This document shows positions 8,435-17,927 of a stretch of DNA of 51,924 bases, piece after piece. Where the stretch lies: positions 1 to 51,924 of the forward strand of contig CAJGDP010000011.1 of the NCBI GenBank assembly GCA_904502235.1. The letters are read 5' to 3'. The notes under the pieces are model-generated. The model saw only the letters and a list, made by a program, of their open reading frames with translations. It was not told the DNA's origin and ran no database searches. The DNA comes from an uncultured Bacteroidaceae bacterium (GTDB taxonomy: Bacteria; Bacteroidota; Bacteroidia; Bacteroidales; Bacteroidaceae). The translations under genes and the position numbers were made by a program. Each line of letters opens with the position of its first letter. The first letter of the stretch is position 1.

Positions 8435-8463
8435 AAAGACCTTTCTCTGGAGAGGTCTTTTTT
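8435..8463 (+). terminator. Terminator of the tig-clpP-clpX operon
   Basis: AAAGACCT (8435-8442) pairs with AGGTCTTT (8453-8460) around a 10-base loop, and the T-run continues to 8463. Confidence 0.85.
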
Positions 8464-8556
8464 GTATCTGTAATCTTTTAAAAGTGAAAGGAAGCCTGTT
8501 AAAACAACGTCTTGTACTCTTTTTCTCTTTTTTATGAAAAATATCTTTGGAAAAAG

Positions 8557-8588
8557 TTGTGTGTTTTGTAGAGATATTTATAACTTTG
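8557..8588 (+). promoter_or_regulatory. Candidate promoter of recQ
   Basis: TAACTTTG at 8581-8588 matches TAnnTTTG exactly, and a TTG at 8557-8559 lies 21 bp upstream as a possible -33 element. Transcription should begin near 8595, on top of the first in-frame ATG (8596); this favours the next ATG at 8611 as the recQ start. Confidence 0.55.
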
Positions 8589-8610
8589 TTTTCAAATGCC
8601 GTACTGTAAA

Positions 8611-10785
8611 ATGACTAAGAAGTTCAATTTGACAGAAGTTCTTAAAGAGAATTTCGGTTTTGATACGTTTAAAGGGGATCAAGAGGCAGTCATCAGAAAT
8701 CTTTTTGATGGGAAGGATGCCTTTGTCCTTATGCCAACGGGTGGCGGTAAATCGTTGTGTTACCAGCTCCCCTCTTTGGTTATGGAAGGTACTGCGATAG
8801 TAATATCGCCTTTGATTGCATTGATGAAAAATCAGGTTGATGCAATCAGAAATCTGAACGAGGAGGATGGGGTAGCCCATTTCCTTAACTCATCTTTGAC
8901 GAGACAGGCTATAGATGTTGTGAAGGAGGATGTTCTATCGGGCAAGACAAAGTTGCTTTATGTTGCTCCGGAGTCCTTGACAAAGGAAGAGAATGTTGAG
9001 TTCCTGAAAAGTATAAAGATTTCGTTCTATGCAATTGACGAAGCGCATTGTATTTCGGAGTGGGGACACGATTTCCGTCCGGAGTATCGTCGCATACGTC
9101 CGATAATAAACGAAATCGGCAAGGCTCCTATTATCGCACTGACAGCAACGGCTACTACAAAGGTTCGCGATGATATCAAAAAGAACCTTGGAATTCAGGA
9201 TGCACCTGATTTCAAGTCTTCGTTCAATCGTCCTAACCTCTATTACGAGGTACGTCCCAAGACAAAGGATGTTGACAAAGATATTATAAAATATATAAAA
9301 TCGAATCCCGGCAAATCGGGTATCATATATTGCCTTAGCCGTAAGAAAGTTGAGGAACTTGCCGAGATATTGCAGGCAAATGAGATTCTTGCAAAACCAT
9401 ATCATGCAGGAATGGACTCGGCTTTGCGCTCTCAGACTCAGGACGATTTCATAATGGAAAAGATTGATGTTATCGTTGCCACCATAGCGTTCGGTATGGG
9501 TATCGACAAGCCCGATGTACGTTATGTGATACATTATGATATTCCAAAGAGTCTCGAAGGTTATTATCAGGAAACCGGTCGTGCCGGAAGGGATGGCGGT
9601 GAAGGACAATGCATAACATTCTATAATAACAAGGACTTGCAGAAGTTGGAGAAGTTCCTCGAAGGCAAGCCTCTTGCCGAACAGTATATCGGTCGTCAGC
9701 TGTTGCACGAGACAACGGCATATGCCGAATCGGCTGTTTGCAGAAGAAAATTATTGTTACATTATTTTGGAGAGAATTACGACGTGGAAAATTGTGGAAA
9801 TTGTGACAACTGCCAGACACCAAAGAAACAGGTAGAGGCAAAGGATTTGCTTGAAGCTGTAATAGAGACAGTTATTGCTTTGAAAGAGAATTACAAAGTC
9901 GAATATATAATTGATGTCCTTCTTGGAAAGGAGACCGCTGATATCATTTCGCACAAGCACGATGAATTGGAGTGCTTCGGTTGTGGCGATGATGAGGATG
10001 CAAAACGCTGGAATGCTGTGATACGCCAGGCACTTATTGCCGGTTATCTCGACAAGGATGTAGAGAACTATGGTACAATAAAGGTTACCAAAGCAGGTAA
10101 GGATTTCCTTAAGAAACCTGTCTCTTTCAAAATTGTCGAGGACAGGGACTTTGACGAGGAGGATACCGTTATACAGACCGGCAGTTCGTTTGCGGTAGAT
10201 CCGGAATTGTTTGCAATGTTGAAGAACCTTCGTAAGAAGCTCTCAAAACAGTTGGAGTTGCCCCCTTATGTGATATTCCAGGATCCGTCGCTCGAGGCTA
10301 TGGCAACAACATATCCTGTAAACATCGAGGAACTCAAAAATATACCCGGTGTGGGCGAAGGTAAGGCCAAGCGTTATGGCGAGGAGTTCTGCGCTTTGAT
10401 TAAGCGTCATTGCGAGGAGAACGAAATAGACCGTCCCGAGGATATACGCATCCGTACTGTTGCCAACAAGTCGAAACTCAAGGTGGCTATCATCAATGCT
10501 ATAGATAGAAAGATTGCTCTTGACGATCTGGCAATAAGCAAGGGCGTTGAATTTGATGAACTGCTCGACGATATCGAATCAATCGTATATTCCGGTACAA
10601 AACTGAATATCGACTATTTCCTCGAAGAGATTCTTGATGAGGAAAATATGTACGAGATATACGACTACTTCAAGAGTTCGGATACCGACAACATTGATGT
10701 TGCTATTGATGAGTTGGGTGGCGAATACAGTGAAGAGGAGATACGTCTTGTGCGTATCAAGTTTATTTCGGAAATGGGAAATTAA
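8611..10785 (+). CDS. recQ: ATP-dependent DNA helicase RecQ
   Basis: RecQ is a 3'-5' superfamily 2 helicase acting in recombination and repair. The product (724 residues from ATG 8611) has motif I MPTGGGKSLCYQ, the DEAH box with the RecQ aromatic loop (IDEAHCISEWGHDFR), motif VI QETGRAGRD, a zinc-binding RQC Cys set (CRRK at about 376, then CGNCDNC near 394-400) and an HRDC domain starting near residue 530. A further C-terminal region of about 110 acidic residues follows, making it longer than E. coli RecQ. ATG 8596 would add five residues but coincides with the predicted transcription start. guaB lies 21 bp downstream. Confidence 0.93.
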   Translation: MTKKFNLTEVLKENFGFDTFKGDQEAVIRNLFDGKDAFVLMPTGGGKSLCYQLPSLVMEGTAIVISPLIALMKNQVDAIRNLNEEDGVAHFLNSSLTRQAIDVVKEDVLSGKTKLLYVAPESLTKEENVEFLKSIKISFYAIDEAHCISEWGHDFRPEYRRIRPIINEIGKAPIIALTATATTKVRDDIKKNLGIQDAPDFKSSFNRPNLYYEVRPKTKDVDKDIIKYIKSNPGKSGIIYCLSRKKVEELAEILQANEILAKPYHAGMDSALRSQTQDDFIMEKIDVIVATIAFGMGIDKPDVRYVIHYDIPKSLEGYYQETGRAGRDGGEGQCITFYNNKDLQKLEKFLEGKPLAEQYIGRQLLHETTAYAESAVCRRKLLLHYFGENYDVENCGNCDNCQTPKKQVEAKDLLEAVIETVIALKENYKVEYIIDVLLGKETADIISHKHDELECFGCGDDEDAKRWNAVIRQALIAGYLDKDVENYGTIKVTKAGKDFLKKPVSFKIVEDRDFDEEDTVIQTGSSFAVDPELFAMLKNLRKKLSKQLELPPYVIFQDPSLEAMATTYPVNIEELKNIPGVGEGKAKRYGEEFCALIKRHCEENEIDRPEDIRIRTVANKSKLKVAIINAIDRKIALDDLAISKGVEFDELLDDIESIVYSGTKLNIDYFLEEILDEENMYEIYDYFKSSDTDNIDVAIDELGGEYSEEEIRLVRIKFISEMGN

Positions 10786-10806
10786 GAATATAAAAATATA
10801 TATACT

Positions 10807-12288
10807 ATGAATGATTTTATAAAAGAAAAGATTGTGATGGACGGTTTGACATACGACGACGTATTGCTGATTCCTGCATACTCGGCTGTCCTTCCTAAAG
10901 AGGTTACCCTTAAGACTAAGTTCTCAAGAAATATAGAGCTGAATGTTCCTTTTGTAACAGCGGCTATGGATACTGTTACCGAGGCAAAGATGGCAATTGC
11001 CATTGCACGCGAAGGTGGTATCGGTGTTATCCACAAGAATATGTCTATCGCCGAGCAGGCGCATCAGGTGGCTATCGTGAAGCGTGCCGAGAACGGTATG
11101 ATCTACGATCCTATAACAATTCAGCCACAGGCAAAAGTAAAGGATGCTCTTGAGATTATGGCAGAATACCATATCGGCGGTATTCCTGTTGTAGACGAGG
11201 ATAAGAAACTTGTGGGTATTGTAACAAACCGCGACTTGCGTTTCGAAACAAACATGGAGCGTTCTATCTGTGAGATTATGACAGGCGCAGAAAAATTGGT
11301 CGTTACACATCAGCAGACCGATATGGAGGCTGCTGCCAATATCTTGCGCGAAAACAAGATTGAGAAGCTACCTGTAGTTGACAGCGAAGGTCGTCTCGAA
11401 GGTCTTATAACATTCAAGGATATTACAAAAGCAAAGGATAAACCAATGGCTTGCAAGGACAGCAAGGGACGTTTGCGTGTTGCTGCCGGTGTGGGCGTAA
11501 CTGTTGACGCTATGGACCGTATCAAGGCATTGGTCGAGGCTGGCGTGGATGCAATCATCATCGATACAGCTCACGGACATTCTGCAGGTGTTGTTGCCAA
11601 GCTTAAGGAGGCAAAGGCTGCATTCCCACAGATTGACATCGTGGTAGGAAATGTTGCGACAGGTGAGGCTGCAAAGATGTTGGCAGAGGCAGGAGCTGAT
11701 GCTGTAAAGGTTGGTATCGGTCCCGGTTCAATCTGTACTACCCGTGTGGTTGCCGGTGTGGGTGTTCCACAGCTTTCTGCAGTTTATGATGTGGCTAAGG
11801 CTCTTGAGGGTACAGGTGTGCCTTTGATTGCCGATGGCGGTTTGCGCTATTCTGGTGATGTTGTAAAGGCTTTGGCTGCCGGTGGATACAGTGTGATGAT
11901 TGGTTCTCTTGTTGCCGGAACAGAGGAATCTCCCGGTGATACAATCATCTTCAACGGACGTAAATTCAAGTCTTACCGTGGTATGGGTTCACTCGAGGCT
12001 ATGGAGAACGGTTCTAAGGACCGTTATTTCCAGGCTGATACTGCCGACAAGAAGAAGCTCGTTCCCGAAGGTATCGCTGCCCGTGTGCCTTATAAGGGTA
12101 CTTTGTTCGAGGTTATCTATCAGCTCGTAGGTGGTCTGCGTTCCGGTATGGGCTACTGTGGTGCAAAGGATATCGAATCGTTGCATAATGCAAAATTCGT
12201 GCGTATAACAAATGCCGGTGTATTGGAGAGTCACCCACACGATGTGTCTATCACAAGTGAGGCTCCAAACTACAGCCGTCCTGAATAA
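10807..12288 (+). CDS. guaB: Inosine-5'-monophosphate dehydrogenase
   Basis: GuaB oxidises IMP to XMP with NAD, the committed step to guanine nucleotides. The 493-residue product has the catalytic loop GPGSICTTR with the nucleophilic Cys at about residue 310, the IADGGLRYSGD phosphate-binding stretch, the RGMGSLEAM segment and two CBS domains inserted at about 95-205. Length is typical. It follows recQ by 21 bp and precedes a periplasmic isomerase gene by only 8 bp, so a housekeeping purine gene appears cotranscribed with envelope-folding genes. Confidence 0.96.
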   Translation: MNDFIKEKIVMDGLTYDDVLLIPAYSAVLPKEVTLKTKFSRNIELNVPFVTAAMDTVTEAKMAIAIAREGGIGVIHKNMSIAEQAHQVAIVKRAENGMIYDPITIQPQAKVKDALEIMAEYHIGGIPVVDEDKKLVGIVTNRDLRFETNMERSICEIMTGAEKLVVTHQQTDMEAAANILRENKIEKLPVVDSEGRLEGLITFKDITKAKDKPMACKDSKGRLRVAAGVGVTVDAMDRIKALVEAGVDAIIIDTAHGHSAGVVAKLKEAKAAFPQIDIVVGNVATGEAAKMLAEAGADAVKVGIGPGSICTTRVVAGVGVPQLSAVYDVAKALEGTGVPLIADGGLRYSGDVVKALAAGGYSVMIGSLVAGTEESPGDTIIFNGRKFKSYRGMGSLEAMENGSKDRYFQADTADKKKLVPEGIAARVPYKGTLFEVIYQLVGGLRSGMGYCGAKDIESLHNAKFVRITNAGVLESHPHDVSITSEAPNYSRPE

Positions 12289-12296
12289 ATTTTTGT

Positions 12297-13715
12297 ATGA
12301 AAAGACTGTATATATTACTACTCTCTTTGGTATCGGTAGCGGGTTTGTCGGCACAGGTTGCCGACGACCCGGTGCTTTTGACTGTCAATGGCAAGAAAAT
12401 ACTGCGTTCTGAATTTGAATATGCATTCAATAAGAATCGTGGCAATGTCAGTGATAGTGCGATGACTGCCGAAGAGTACCTTCAGATGTATATCGACTTC
12501 AAGTTGAAGGTTGCCGAAGCGGAGGCGTTGAGGTTTGATACGCTCGAATCGTTCAAAGCCGAGTATGCCAAGGACCGTGCTCAACTTGCAGAGAGTTATC
12601 TCACCGACCCTGGTTATGTGGATAGGGAGGCGCATAAGATTTATGCAAGGGATTCCGCAACAATAGGAAAGGATGGATTTGTCAAGGTGACTCATCTGTT
12701 TTTCCCTGCAAAGCAGAAAGATGATGCCGCAACGGTAAAGATGTCTGCGGCGAGAGCCGATTCTGCCTATGCAATGCTCTGTGCCGGTTCCTCTTTCGAA
12801 GAAGTCGCCGATTTCTTTGCCATTCCCCGACAGGTAATCATGCCTTTCGAGATTATCAGGGGACAGGCGTATAAGGAGTTTGAGGATGTAGTGTATATGC
12901 TTGCTGATGGAGAGTATTCAAAACCGTTTGAATCTCCTGCCGGTTTCCATGTTGCAAAACGCTTGGCTTCTCGTCCTTTCGGTAAGTTCGAGGAGTATCG
13001 TCCGGCGATAATCAAGATTTTGGAAAGAGAAAACATATATCTTCAGGCACGAATGAAGAAGGGCTTTGACCTTGCTGAGGAGTTCGGTGGAAATATGACA
13101 CCACAGGAGGCTCTTGCACGCGAGGATAGCCTGCTCGAAAGTAAATATCCTGAGTTTGGAAATCTTATGCGTGAATATTACGACGGATTGCTTTTCTTTG
13201 AGGTGTCTGCAAGTGAGGTTTGGAACAAGGTTGCTGCCGATGAAGCCGGTATTGAAAAATTCTTCAATAAGAACAGAAAAAAATATCAGTTTACTTCACC
13301 ACGTTATCGCGGAGCAGTGATACATGCCAACTCACAGGAGAATCTTGATATGATGAAGCGTATGTTGGCAGGTAAGCATGCCAATGACTATAAGGCGGTA
13401 ATCGAAGAGAATCTTCCAAAGGACTCAGCACGTGTTGTGCGTGTTGAAATAGGTATGTTCACCATGGGCGATAATGCGTGGGTAGATAAACTTGCCTTTA
13501 ATCAGGACAAGGAGACTGAATATCGTCAGGGTTATGGCTTTGTTGATATCATAGGTCAGGTTATTGCGGCGCCCGAAACATATAAGGATGTCAAGGGTGC
13601 AGTCCAGAACGACTATCAGAAGTATCTCGAGGATAAGTGGGTTAAGGAACTTCGTAGAAAATATAAGGTTAAAGTAGATAAAAAGGTGCTGAAGACAGTT
13701 AATAATCATAACTAA
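12297..13715 (+). CDS. Periplasmic parvulin-type peptidyl-prolyl isomerase
   Basis: The 472-residue protein has a Sec signal peptide (MKRLYILLLSLVSVAGLSA, cleavage likely before QVADD). A SurA-N-like helical region follows (VNGKKILRSEFEYAFNKN), then a parvulin/rotamase-like domain from about residue 120 to 230, recognisable by VKVTHLFF, an S-F-E-E-V-A segment and SPAGFHVAKRL. The C-terminal half also looks isomerase-like but is more diverged. It probably helps outer-membrane proteins fold. It is first of three SurA-like genes in a row and is 8 bp downstream of guaB. Catalytic activity is inferred from fold, not demonstrated by unique residues. Confidence 0.82.
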   Translation: MKRLYILLLSLVSVAGLSAQVADDPVLLTVNGKKILRSEFEYAFNKNRGNVSDSAMTAEEYLQMYIDFKLKVAEAEALRFDTLESFKAEYAKDRAQLAESYLTDPGYVDREAHKIYARDSATIGKDGFVKVTHLFFPAKQKDDAATVKMSAARADSAYAMLCAGSSFEEVADFFAIPRQVIMPFEIIRGQAYKEFEDVVYMLADGEYSKPFESPAGFHVAKRLASRPFGKFEEYRPAIIKILERENIYLQARMKKGFDLAEEFGGNMTPQEALAREDSLLESKYPEFGNLMREYYDGLLFFEVSASEVWNKVAADEAGIEKFFNKNRKKYQFTSPRYRGAVIHANSQENLDMMKRMLAGKHANDYKAVIEENLPKDSARVVRVEIGMFTMGDNAWVDKLAFNQDKETEYRQGYGFVDIIGQVIAAPETYKDVKGAVQNDYQKYLEDKWVKELRRKYKVKVDKKVLKTVNNHN

Positions 13716-13725
13716 ATCCTTTTTT

Positions 13726-14577
13726 ATGTATCATAGGTATAGCTGTTTCTGCTTTCTGATGGCATTCCTGCTTTTGCTTGCCTGCAAGGGTGAGGATGTG
13801 CACAAAGGCAGAATGGCTATTGCTTGTATTGGGGATTCTTACTTGTATAAGGACGAGATTGACCTTATGTATGCCGTTTCGGGCGAGGGTGTTGACAGTG
13901 CCCGTTTTGTAAAGGACTATATAGAAAGGTGGGCAACCGAACACCTTTTTTACAATAAGGCGGCAGAGAATGTGGCTTCTGATGTGGATATTGAAAGTAT
14001 GGTCGAAAAATACCGTCGCGGACTTATATTGAGTATCTATCAGGATGGTCTTGTAAATCAGCAGCTCGCATCGGATATTTCACAGGACGATATAACCGCA
14101 TTTTACGAAGCCAACGACAATATGTTTGAGGTTGAAGAGCCCATGTTCAAGGGACTTCTGCTGAAACTCTCCGATAAGTCTCCAAATATAGGGCGTGTAC
14201 GTTCCTGGTGTATGAGACGTAACAGCGAAGACCTTGAACGTATAGAAAAATACAGTATTACCAATTCTTCCTTGTATAAAAGTTTTATAGAAGAGTGGCG
14301 TACGGTTTCTGATGTTGCAAAGGAGACTCCCCTGACGGAATATCAGTTGAACGAAAGGTTGAAAAAGAGGGAGACCATTGAATTCAGACATGACGGTTAT
14401 ACATACTTTGTATGTGCTGATACGTTAATACAGAAGGGCGACAGGAAACCTATGGAAATGGTTGTTTCTGAGATTACGGAGTTGCTCGTCAATTCCAGAA
14501 GAGCCGGTTTTATAAGAGAGAAAAAACAGACCTTGTATAAGGAGGCTCTTAAAGCAGGTGAAGTTGTATTGTTTTGA
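13726..14577 (+). CDS. SurA-N-like lipoprotein, probable folding factor
   Basis: The 283-residue product starts with a lipoprotein signal (hydrophobic run ending LLLLAC, with Cys near residue 20, then KGEDVHKG), so it should be lipid-anchored. The segment after it (CIGDSYLYKDEIDLMY, then FVKDYIERWATEHLFYNKA) resembles the N-terminal chaperone region of SurA-type proteins. I see no parvulin motif in the C-terminal half. It lies 10 bp after the first isomerase and 37 bp before surA. A chaperone-like role in outer-membrane protein assembly is inferred from resemblance and context. The acidic pair close to the lipidated Cys is only loosely similar to Bacteroidota surface-export signals, so which membrane leaflet it occupies is open. 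Confidence 0.72.
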   Translation: MYHRYSCFCFLMAFLLLLACKGEDVHKGRMAIACIGDSYLYKDEIDLMYAVSGEGVDSARFVKDYIERWATEHLFYNKAAENVASDVDIESMVEKYRRGLILSIYQDGLVNQQLASDISQDDITAFYEANDNMFEVEEPMFKGLLLKLSDKSPNIGRVRSWCMRRNSEDLERIEKYSITNSSLYKSFIEEWRTVSDVAKETPLTEYQLNERLKKRETIEFRHDGYTYFVCADTLIQKGDRKPMEMVVSEITELLVNSRRAGFIREKKQTLYKEALKAGEVVLF

Positions 14578-14614
14578 AAAAAATGTGCCGTAATGGCATG
14601 CTAAATATAGAAGA

Positions 14615-15967
14615 ATGAAAAGATTTTTGTTTCTAGGTATATTTTTGTTGCAGTTGACCGGTGCTTTTGCACAGGACAACGTTATTGACCGCGTAGAGTG
14701 GGTGGTTGGCGACAAGTGTATTCTGCGTTCCGATATCGAGGAGGCTATACGTTTCTGGCAGGGAAATGGCCGTAGATTCGAAGGTGATCCTTATTGTATT
14801 GTCGGTGAAGACCTTGCAGTGCAGCAACTCTTCCTGCATCAGGCATCCCTGGACAGTATAGTCGTGGACGAGGGTGAAATTATGCGAAAGGTTGAGGCGC
14901 AGATGAGTTATGTGATTCAGAATATCGGTTCCAAAGAGAAAATGGAGGAGTATTTCGACAAGAACTCTTCGGAAATCCGTGAAATGTATCGCGAACAGCT
15001 TTACAACATGGAGATGATGGAACGCATGAAGCAGAAGATTGTGGGTGATATCAAAGTGTCGCCTGTCCTTGTCCGTCGTTTCTATGAGTCACTTCCTAAG
15101 GACAGTCTGCCTTTTGTGCAGCAGCAGGTTGAGGTGCAGGTCATAACACTTGAACCGGAAATCGATATCGAAGAACTTGAACGTGTCAAAGGTGAGTTGC
15201 GCGAATATACAGAGCGTATAACAAGTGGCGAGACAAGCTTTTCCACTTTGGCTCTGCTCTATTCCGAAGACCCGGGTTCAGCCCGTCGAGGCGGTGAACT
15301 CGATTTCATGGGACGTGGACAGTTGCAACCTGAATTTGCAGCCGTGGCTTTCAGTCTCACCGATCCAAACAAGGTCTCAAAGATTGTGGAGACAGAATAC
15401 GGTTTCCATATCATTCAGCTTATGGAGAAACGTGGCGACCGTGTGAAGGTCCGTCATATATTGCGTAAGCCTCAGCATTCGAACGAGAATATCAAGAAGA
15501 TGCTTTTGCGTCTGGATTCTGTAGCTATTGATATAAAGGAAGGTAAATTTACATTCGAAGAGGCTACAGAAGCAATTTCACATGATAAGGAAACACGCAA
15601 CAACTATGGTATAATGTACAACAAGGAGACAGCTTCGTCGCATTTCAAGATGGATGAACTGCCTGTGGATATTGCAAGAATTGTTGACAGAATGTCTGTC
15701 GGCGAAATATCCCAGCCTTTCACTTGGTTGCTCGATAATGGTAAGACAGTTTGTGCCATTGTCAAACTGAGGTCAAAGACCGATGCGCATGTCGCAACAA
15801 TCAATGACGACTATGAGACATTGCAGTACATGTATCAGGCAAAGCTCAGCGACGAACGTATTCAGGAATGGATAAAGGAGAAGCAACGGAACACTTATGT
15901 AAGAATCAACCGCGAGAATCGCGATTGTGATTTCATTTATCCTAACTGGAACTTCTTTGAGGAGTGA
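14615..15967 (+). CDS. surA: SurA-like periplasmic chaperone / prolyl isomerase
   Basis: The 450-residue product has a signal peptide (cleavage after AFA, before QDN), the SurA N-terminal opening IDRVEWVVGDKCILRSDIEEA, and at least one well-preserved parvulin domain. That domain runs through LYSEDPGSARRGGELDFMGRGQ to VETEYGFHIIQLMEKRGDRVKVRHIL. The segment that starts at RHIL looks like a second, weaker parvulin repeat, ending near SQPFTWLLDNGKTVCAIVKL. SurA escorts outer-membrane proteins through the periplasm. Of the three tandem genes this is the best match to classical SurA. The OstA-like gene begins 14 bp later; in E. coli SurA is needed to assemble LptD, so the pairing is meaningful. 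Confidence 0.85.
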   Translation: MKRFLFLGIFLLQLTGAFAQDNVIDRVEWVVGDKCILRSDIEEAIRFWQGNGRRFEGDPYCIVGEDLAVQQLFLHQASLDSIVVDEGEIMRKVEAQMSYVIQNIGSKEKMEEYFDKNSSEIREMYREQLYNMEMMERMKQKIVGDIKVSPVLVRRFYESLPKDSLPFVQQQVEVQVITLEPEIDIEELERVKGELREYTERITSGETSFSTLALLYSEDPGSARRGGELDFMGRGQLQPEFAAVAFSLTDPNKVSKIVETEYGFHIIQLMEKRGDRVKVRHILRKPQHSNENIKKMLLRLDSVAIDIKEGKFTFEEATEAISHDKETRNNYGIMYNKETASSHFKMDELPVDIARIVDRMSVGEISQPFTWLLDNGKTVCAIVKLRSKTDAHVATINDDYETLQYMYQAKLSDERIQEWIKEKQRNTYVRINRENRDCDFIYPNWNFFEE

Positions 15968-15981
15968 TATTCAGGCTTTAA

Positions 15982-17616
15982 ATGTACAGGATATTATCCA
16001 TAATATTTATATTCTCGTTGCATATTCCTCTCTTTGCGCAGAGCGTTGTTTCGGGTGATAGTTCTTCGGTGCGTCCGAAGAGCTATGTACATATGTTGCA
16101 TACCGATGTTACCCGCTTCGATGAGTCGGTGAATCCCGATGCATGGATACTTGTGGGTGATGTGCGTTTTAGAAGGGATAGCATGTATATGTATTGCGAC
16201 AGTGCCCATTATTTCCAGAAGAAGAATGCGTTCCAGGCTTTCGGAAATGTACGCATGGAGCAGGGCGATACACTGTTCCTGTATGGAGATTATCTCGACT
16301 ATGACGGTGATACCAACCTTGCCCGTGTGCGTAATAATGTGCGTCTTATTGATAAGAATACAACGCTCACAACCGACAGCCTCGATTTCGACCGCAACGA
16401 CAATTTGGGATATTTTATAGAACATGGCACGTTGTTCGACGGTGAAAGCACCTTGTCGTCGTATTATGGCGAGTATAATGTGAATACCAATAATGCCTTC
16501 TTTCAGTATGATGTAGTTCTGGAACACCCTGATTTCAGAATGTTGTCCGATACATTGTACTATAACACTGATAACAAGATTGCTACAATCCAGGGACCTA
16601 CAGACATGTATAGTGGGGAGAGTAAAGTCTATTCCGAGAGAGGACGATACAACACTGCGGAAAGATTGGCTTATCTGCTCGACCGTTCCGTATTGTATAA
16701 CGACAATAAGGATGTTACAGCCGATTCCATATTCTATAATATAAGCAACGGCTATAGCGAGGTCTTCGGCAATATTGTGTTCAATGATACCGTAAACCGT
16801 AATATGCTCACAGGTGAATATGCTTATCTGAACGAAATTGTGGACTCCGCCTATGTAACGGGCAGAGCTGTCGTTGTGGATTACTCACAGCGCGATTCGC
16901 TTTTCATGCATGCCGATACCATATGGGCTGTGTCGTACAATATTGATACAGATTCCTTGTATCGTCAGGTGAAGGCATATGACAAGGTTCGTGCATGGAG
17001 TAGGGAAATGCAGGCTGTTTGCGATTCTCTGGTATTCGATTCACGCGACAGTTGTATGACAATGTACAAGGATCCTATTCTGTGGAATAAGGGAATACAG
17101 TTACTCGGTGAAGAGGTTAAGGTATATATGGATACTGCCTCTATAGATTGGGTTCATATAAAGAATCAGACACTCTATGTCGAGCCGGTGGATTCTGCCG
17201 ATTATAATCAGATAAAAGGTCAGGAGATGAAATTCTTCTTTACCGACGGACGTCTGAGTGAAATGCAGGTCATAGGCAGTGTCGGTATAATTTTCTATCC
17301 GATAGATGAGAGCGACAGCACCTTTGTGGGAATGAATACCACAACGGCCGGACGTGCGATAGCATATCTCAACAAAGGTCAGGTAGAGAAACTTGTTATA
17401 CCCAAGGAGGCAAAAGGAGTTTTCTATCCTATGGGGCAGAGACCTGCCGACAAGCGTTTTCTTGATAACTTCGCTTGGTTCGGACATGTGCGTCCTGTAA
17501 GCAAGGAAGATATATTCATTTGGCGTGGAAAGGGTGAGGATATGCAGCTCAAGACTATCAGAAGGGATAAGATTCCATTGCCTACATTGGAACGTTTTAA
17601 AGGAAAGGAGAAGTAG
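15982..17616 (+). CDS. OstA/LptA-like periplasmic LPS transport protein
   Basis: A 544-residue exported protein (signal peptide ending in LFA before QSVVS) composed largely of repeated short beta segments of the OstA type. These are read as motifs such as YCDSAHYFQKKNAFQAFGNV, DTLFLYGDYLDYDGD and TTDSLDFDRNDN. This beta-jellyroll repeat is the fold of LptA and of the LptD N-terminal domain, which form the bridge carrying LPS across the periplasm. There is no C-terminal LptD beta-barrel, so it is not full LptD. It sits directly after surA (14 bp) and before a small membrane protein (2 bp). Function as a bridge component is inferred. Confidence 0.8.
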   Translation: MYRILSIIFIFSLHIPLFAQSVVSGDSSSVRPKSYVHMLHTDVTRFDESVNPDAWILVGDVRFRRDSMYMYCDSAHYFQKKNAFQAFGNVRMEQGDTLFLYGDYLDYDGDTNLARVRNNVRLIDKNTTLTTDSLDFDRNDNLGYFIEHGTLFDGESTLSSYYGEYNVNTNNAFFQYDVVLEHPDFRMLSDTLYYNTDNKIATIQGPTDMYSGESKVYSERGRYNTAERLAYLLDRSVLYNDNKDVTADSIFYNISNGYSEVFGNIVFNDTVNRNMLTGEYAYLNEIVDSAYVTGRAVVVDYSQRDSLFMHADTIWAVSYNIDTDSLYRQVKAYDKVRAWSREMQAVCDSLVFDSRDSCMTMYKDPILWNKGIQLLGEEVKVYMDTASIDWVHIKNQTLYVEPVDSADYNQIKGQEMKFFFTDGRLSEMQVIGSVGIIFYPIDESDSTFVGMNTTTAGRAIAYLNKGQVEKLVIPKEAKGVFYPMGQRPADKRFLDNFAWFGHVRPVSKEDIFIWRGKGEDMQLKTIRRDKIPLPTLERFKGKEK

Positions 17617-17618
17617 TT

Positions 17619-17915
17619 ATGGGAATGTTCAAGATGCGTGAGCCCCGAAAGTTCAATCATAAATACATTTATGTTGATGAGCGCAAGGAAAAACTCGATA
17701 AGATAGTTGAGAATGCCAAGCGTGAGTTGGGAATGTTGCCCCCAAAGGAGGAAGGCTATAAGGAGCGTTTGCAGGGGGCATTCTCTAACGAGAATTCCCA
17801 TGTGGAACGTCGAAAAGCGAATGGTACACGTATAACAACACGTGTTGCTGTTGCCGCTTTGTTTGTGTGTGCATTTCTTCTTTATTACATATTGAAGGAT
17901 ATGTATGTATTCTAA
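17619..17915 (+). CDS. Small single-span membrane protein of unknown function
   Basis: A 98-residue protein with a charged, basic N-terminal two thirds (many Lys/Arg/Glu, no signal peptide) and one C-terminal hydrophobic segment (RVAVAALFVCAFLLYYILKDMYVF). It would be tail-anchored in the inner membrane with its N-terminus cytoplasmic. The gene begins 2 bp after the OstA-like stop and ends 12 bp before mutL, so it is clearly part of the transcript. I do not recognise a characterised family. A role with the adjacent LPS-export protein is possible but unproven. Confidence 0.75.
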   Translation: MGMFKMREPRKFNHKYIYVDERKEKLDKIVENAKRELGMLPPKEEGYKERLQGAFSNENSHVERRKANGTRITTRVAVAALFVCAFLLYYILKDMYVF

Positions 17916-17927
17916 CCCTTGCAGATT

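Noticed and set aside
8935..9708. 257-codon open frame antisense to recQ
   Set aside because: It lies wholly within the strongly conserved recQ gene on the opposite strand, shows no recognisable domain, and is explained by the codon bias of the sense gene.
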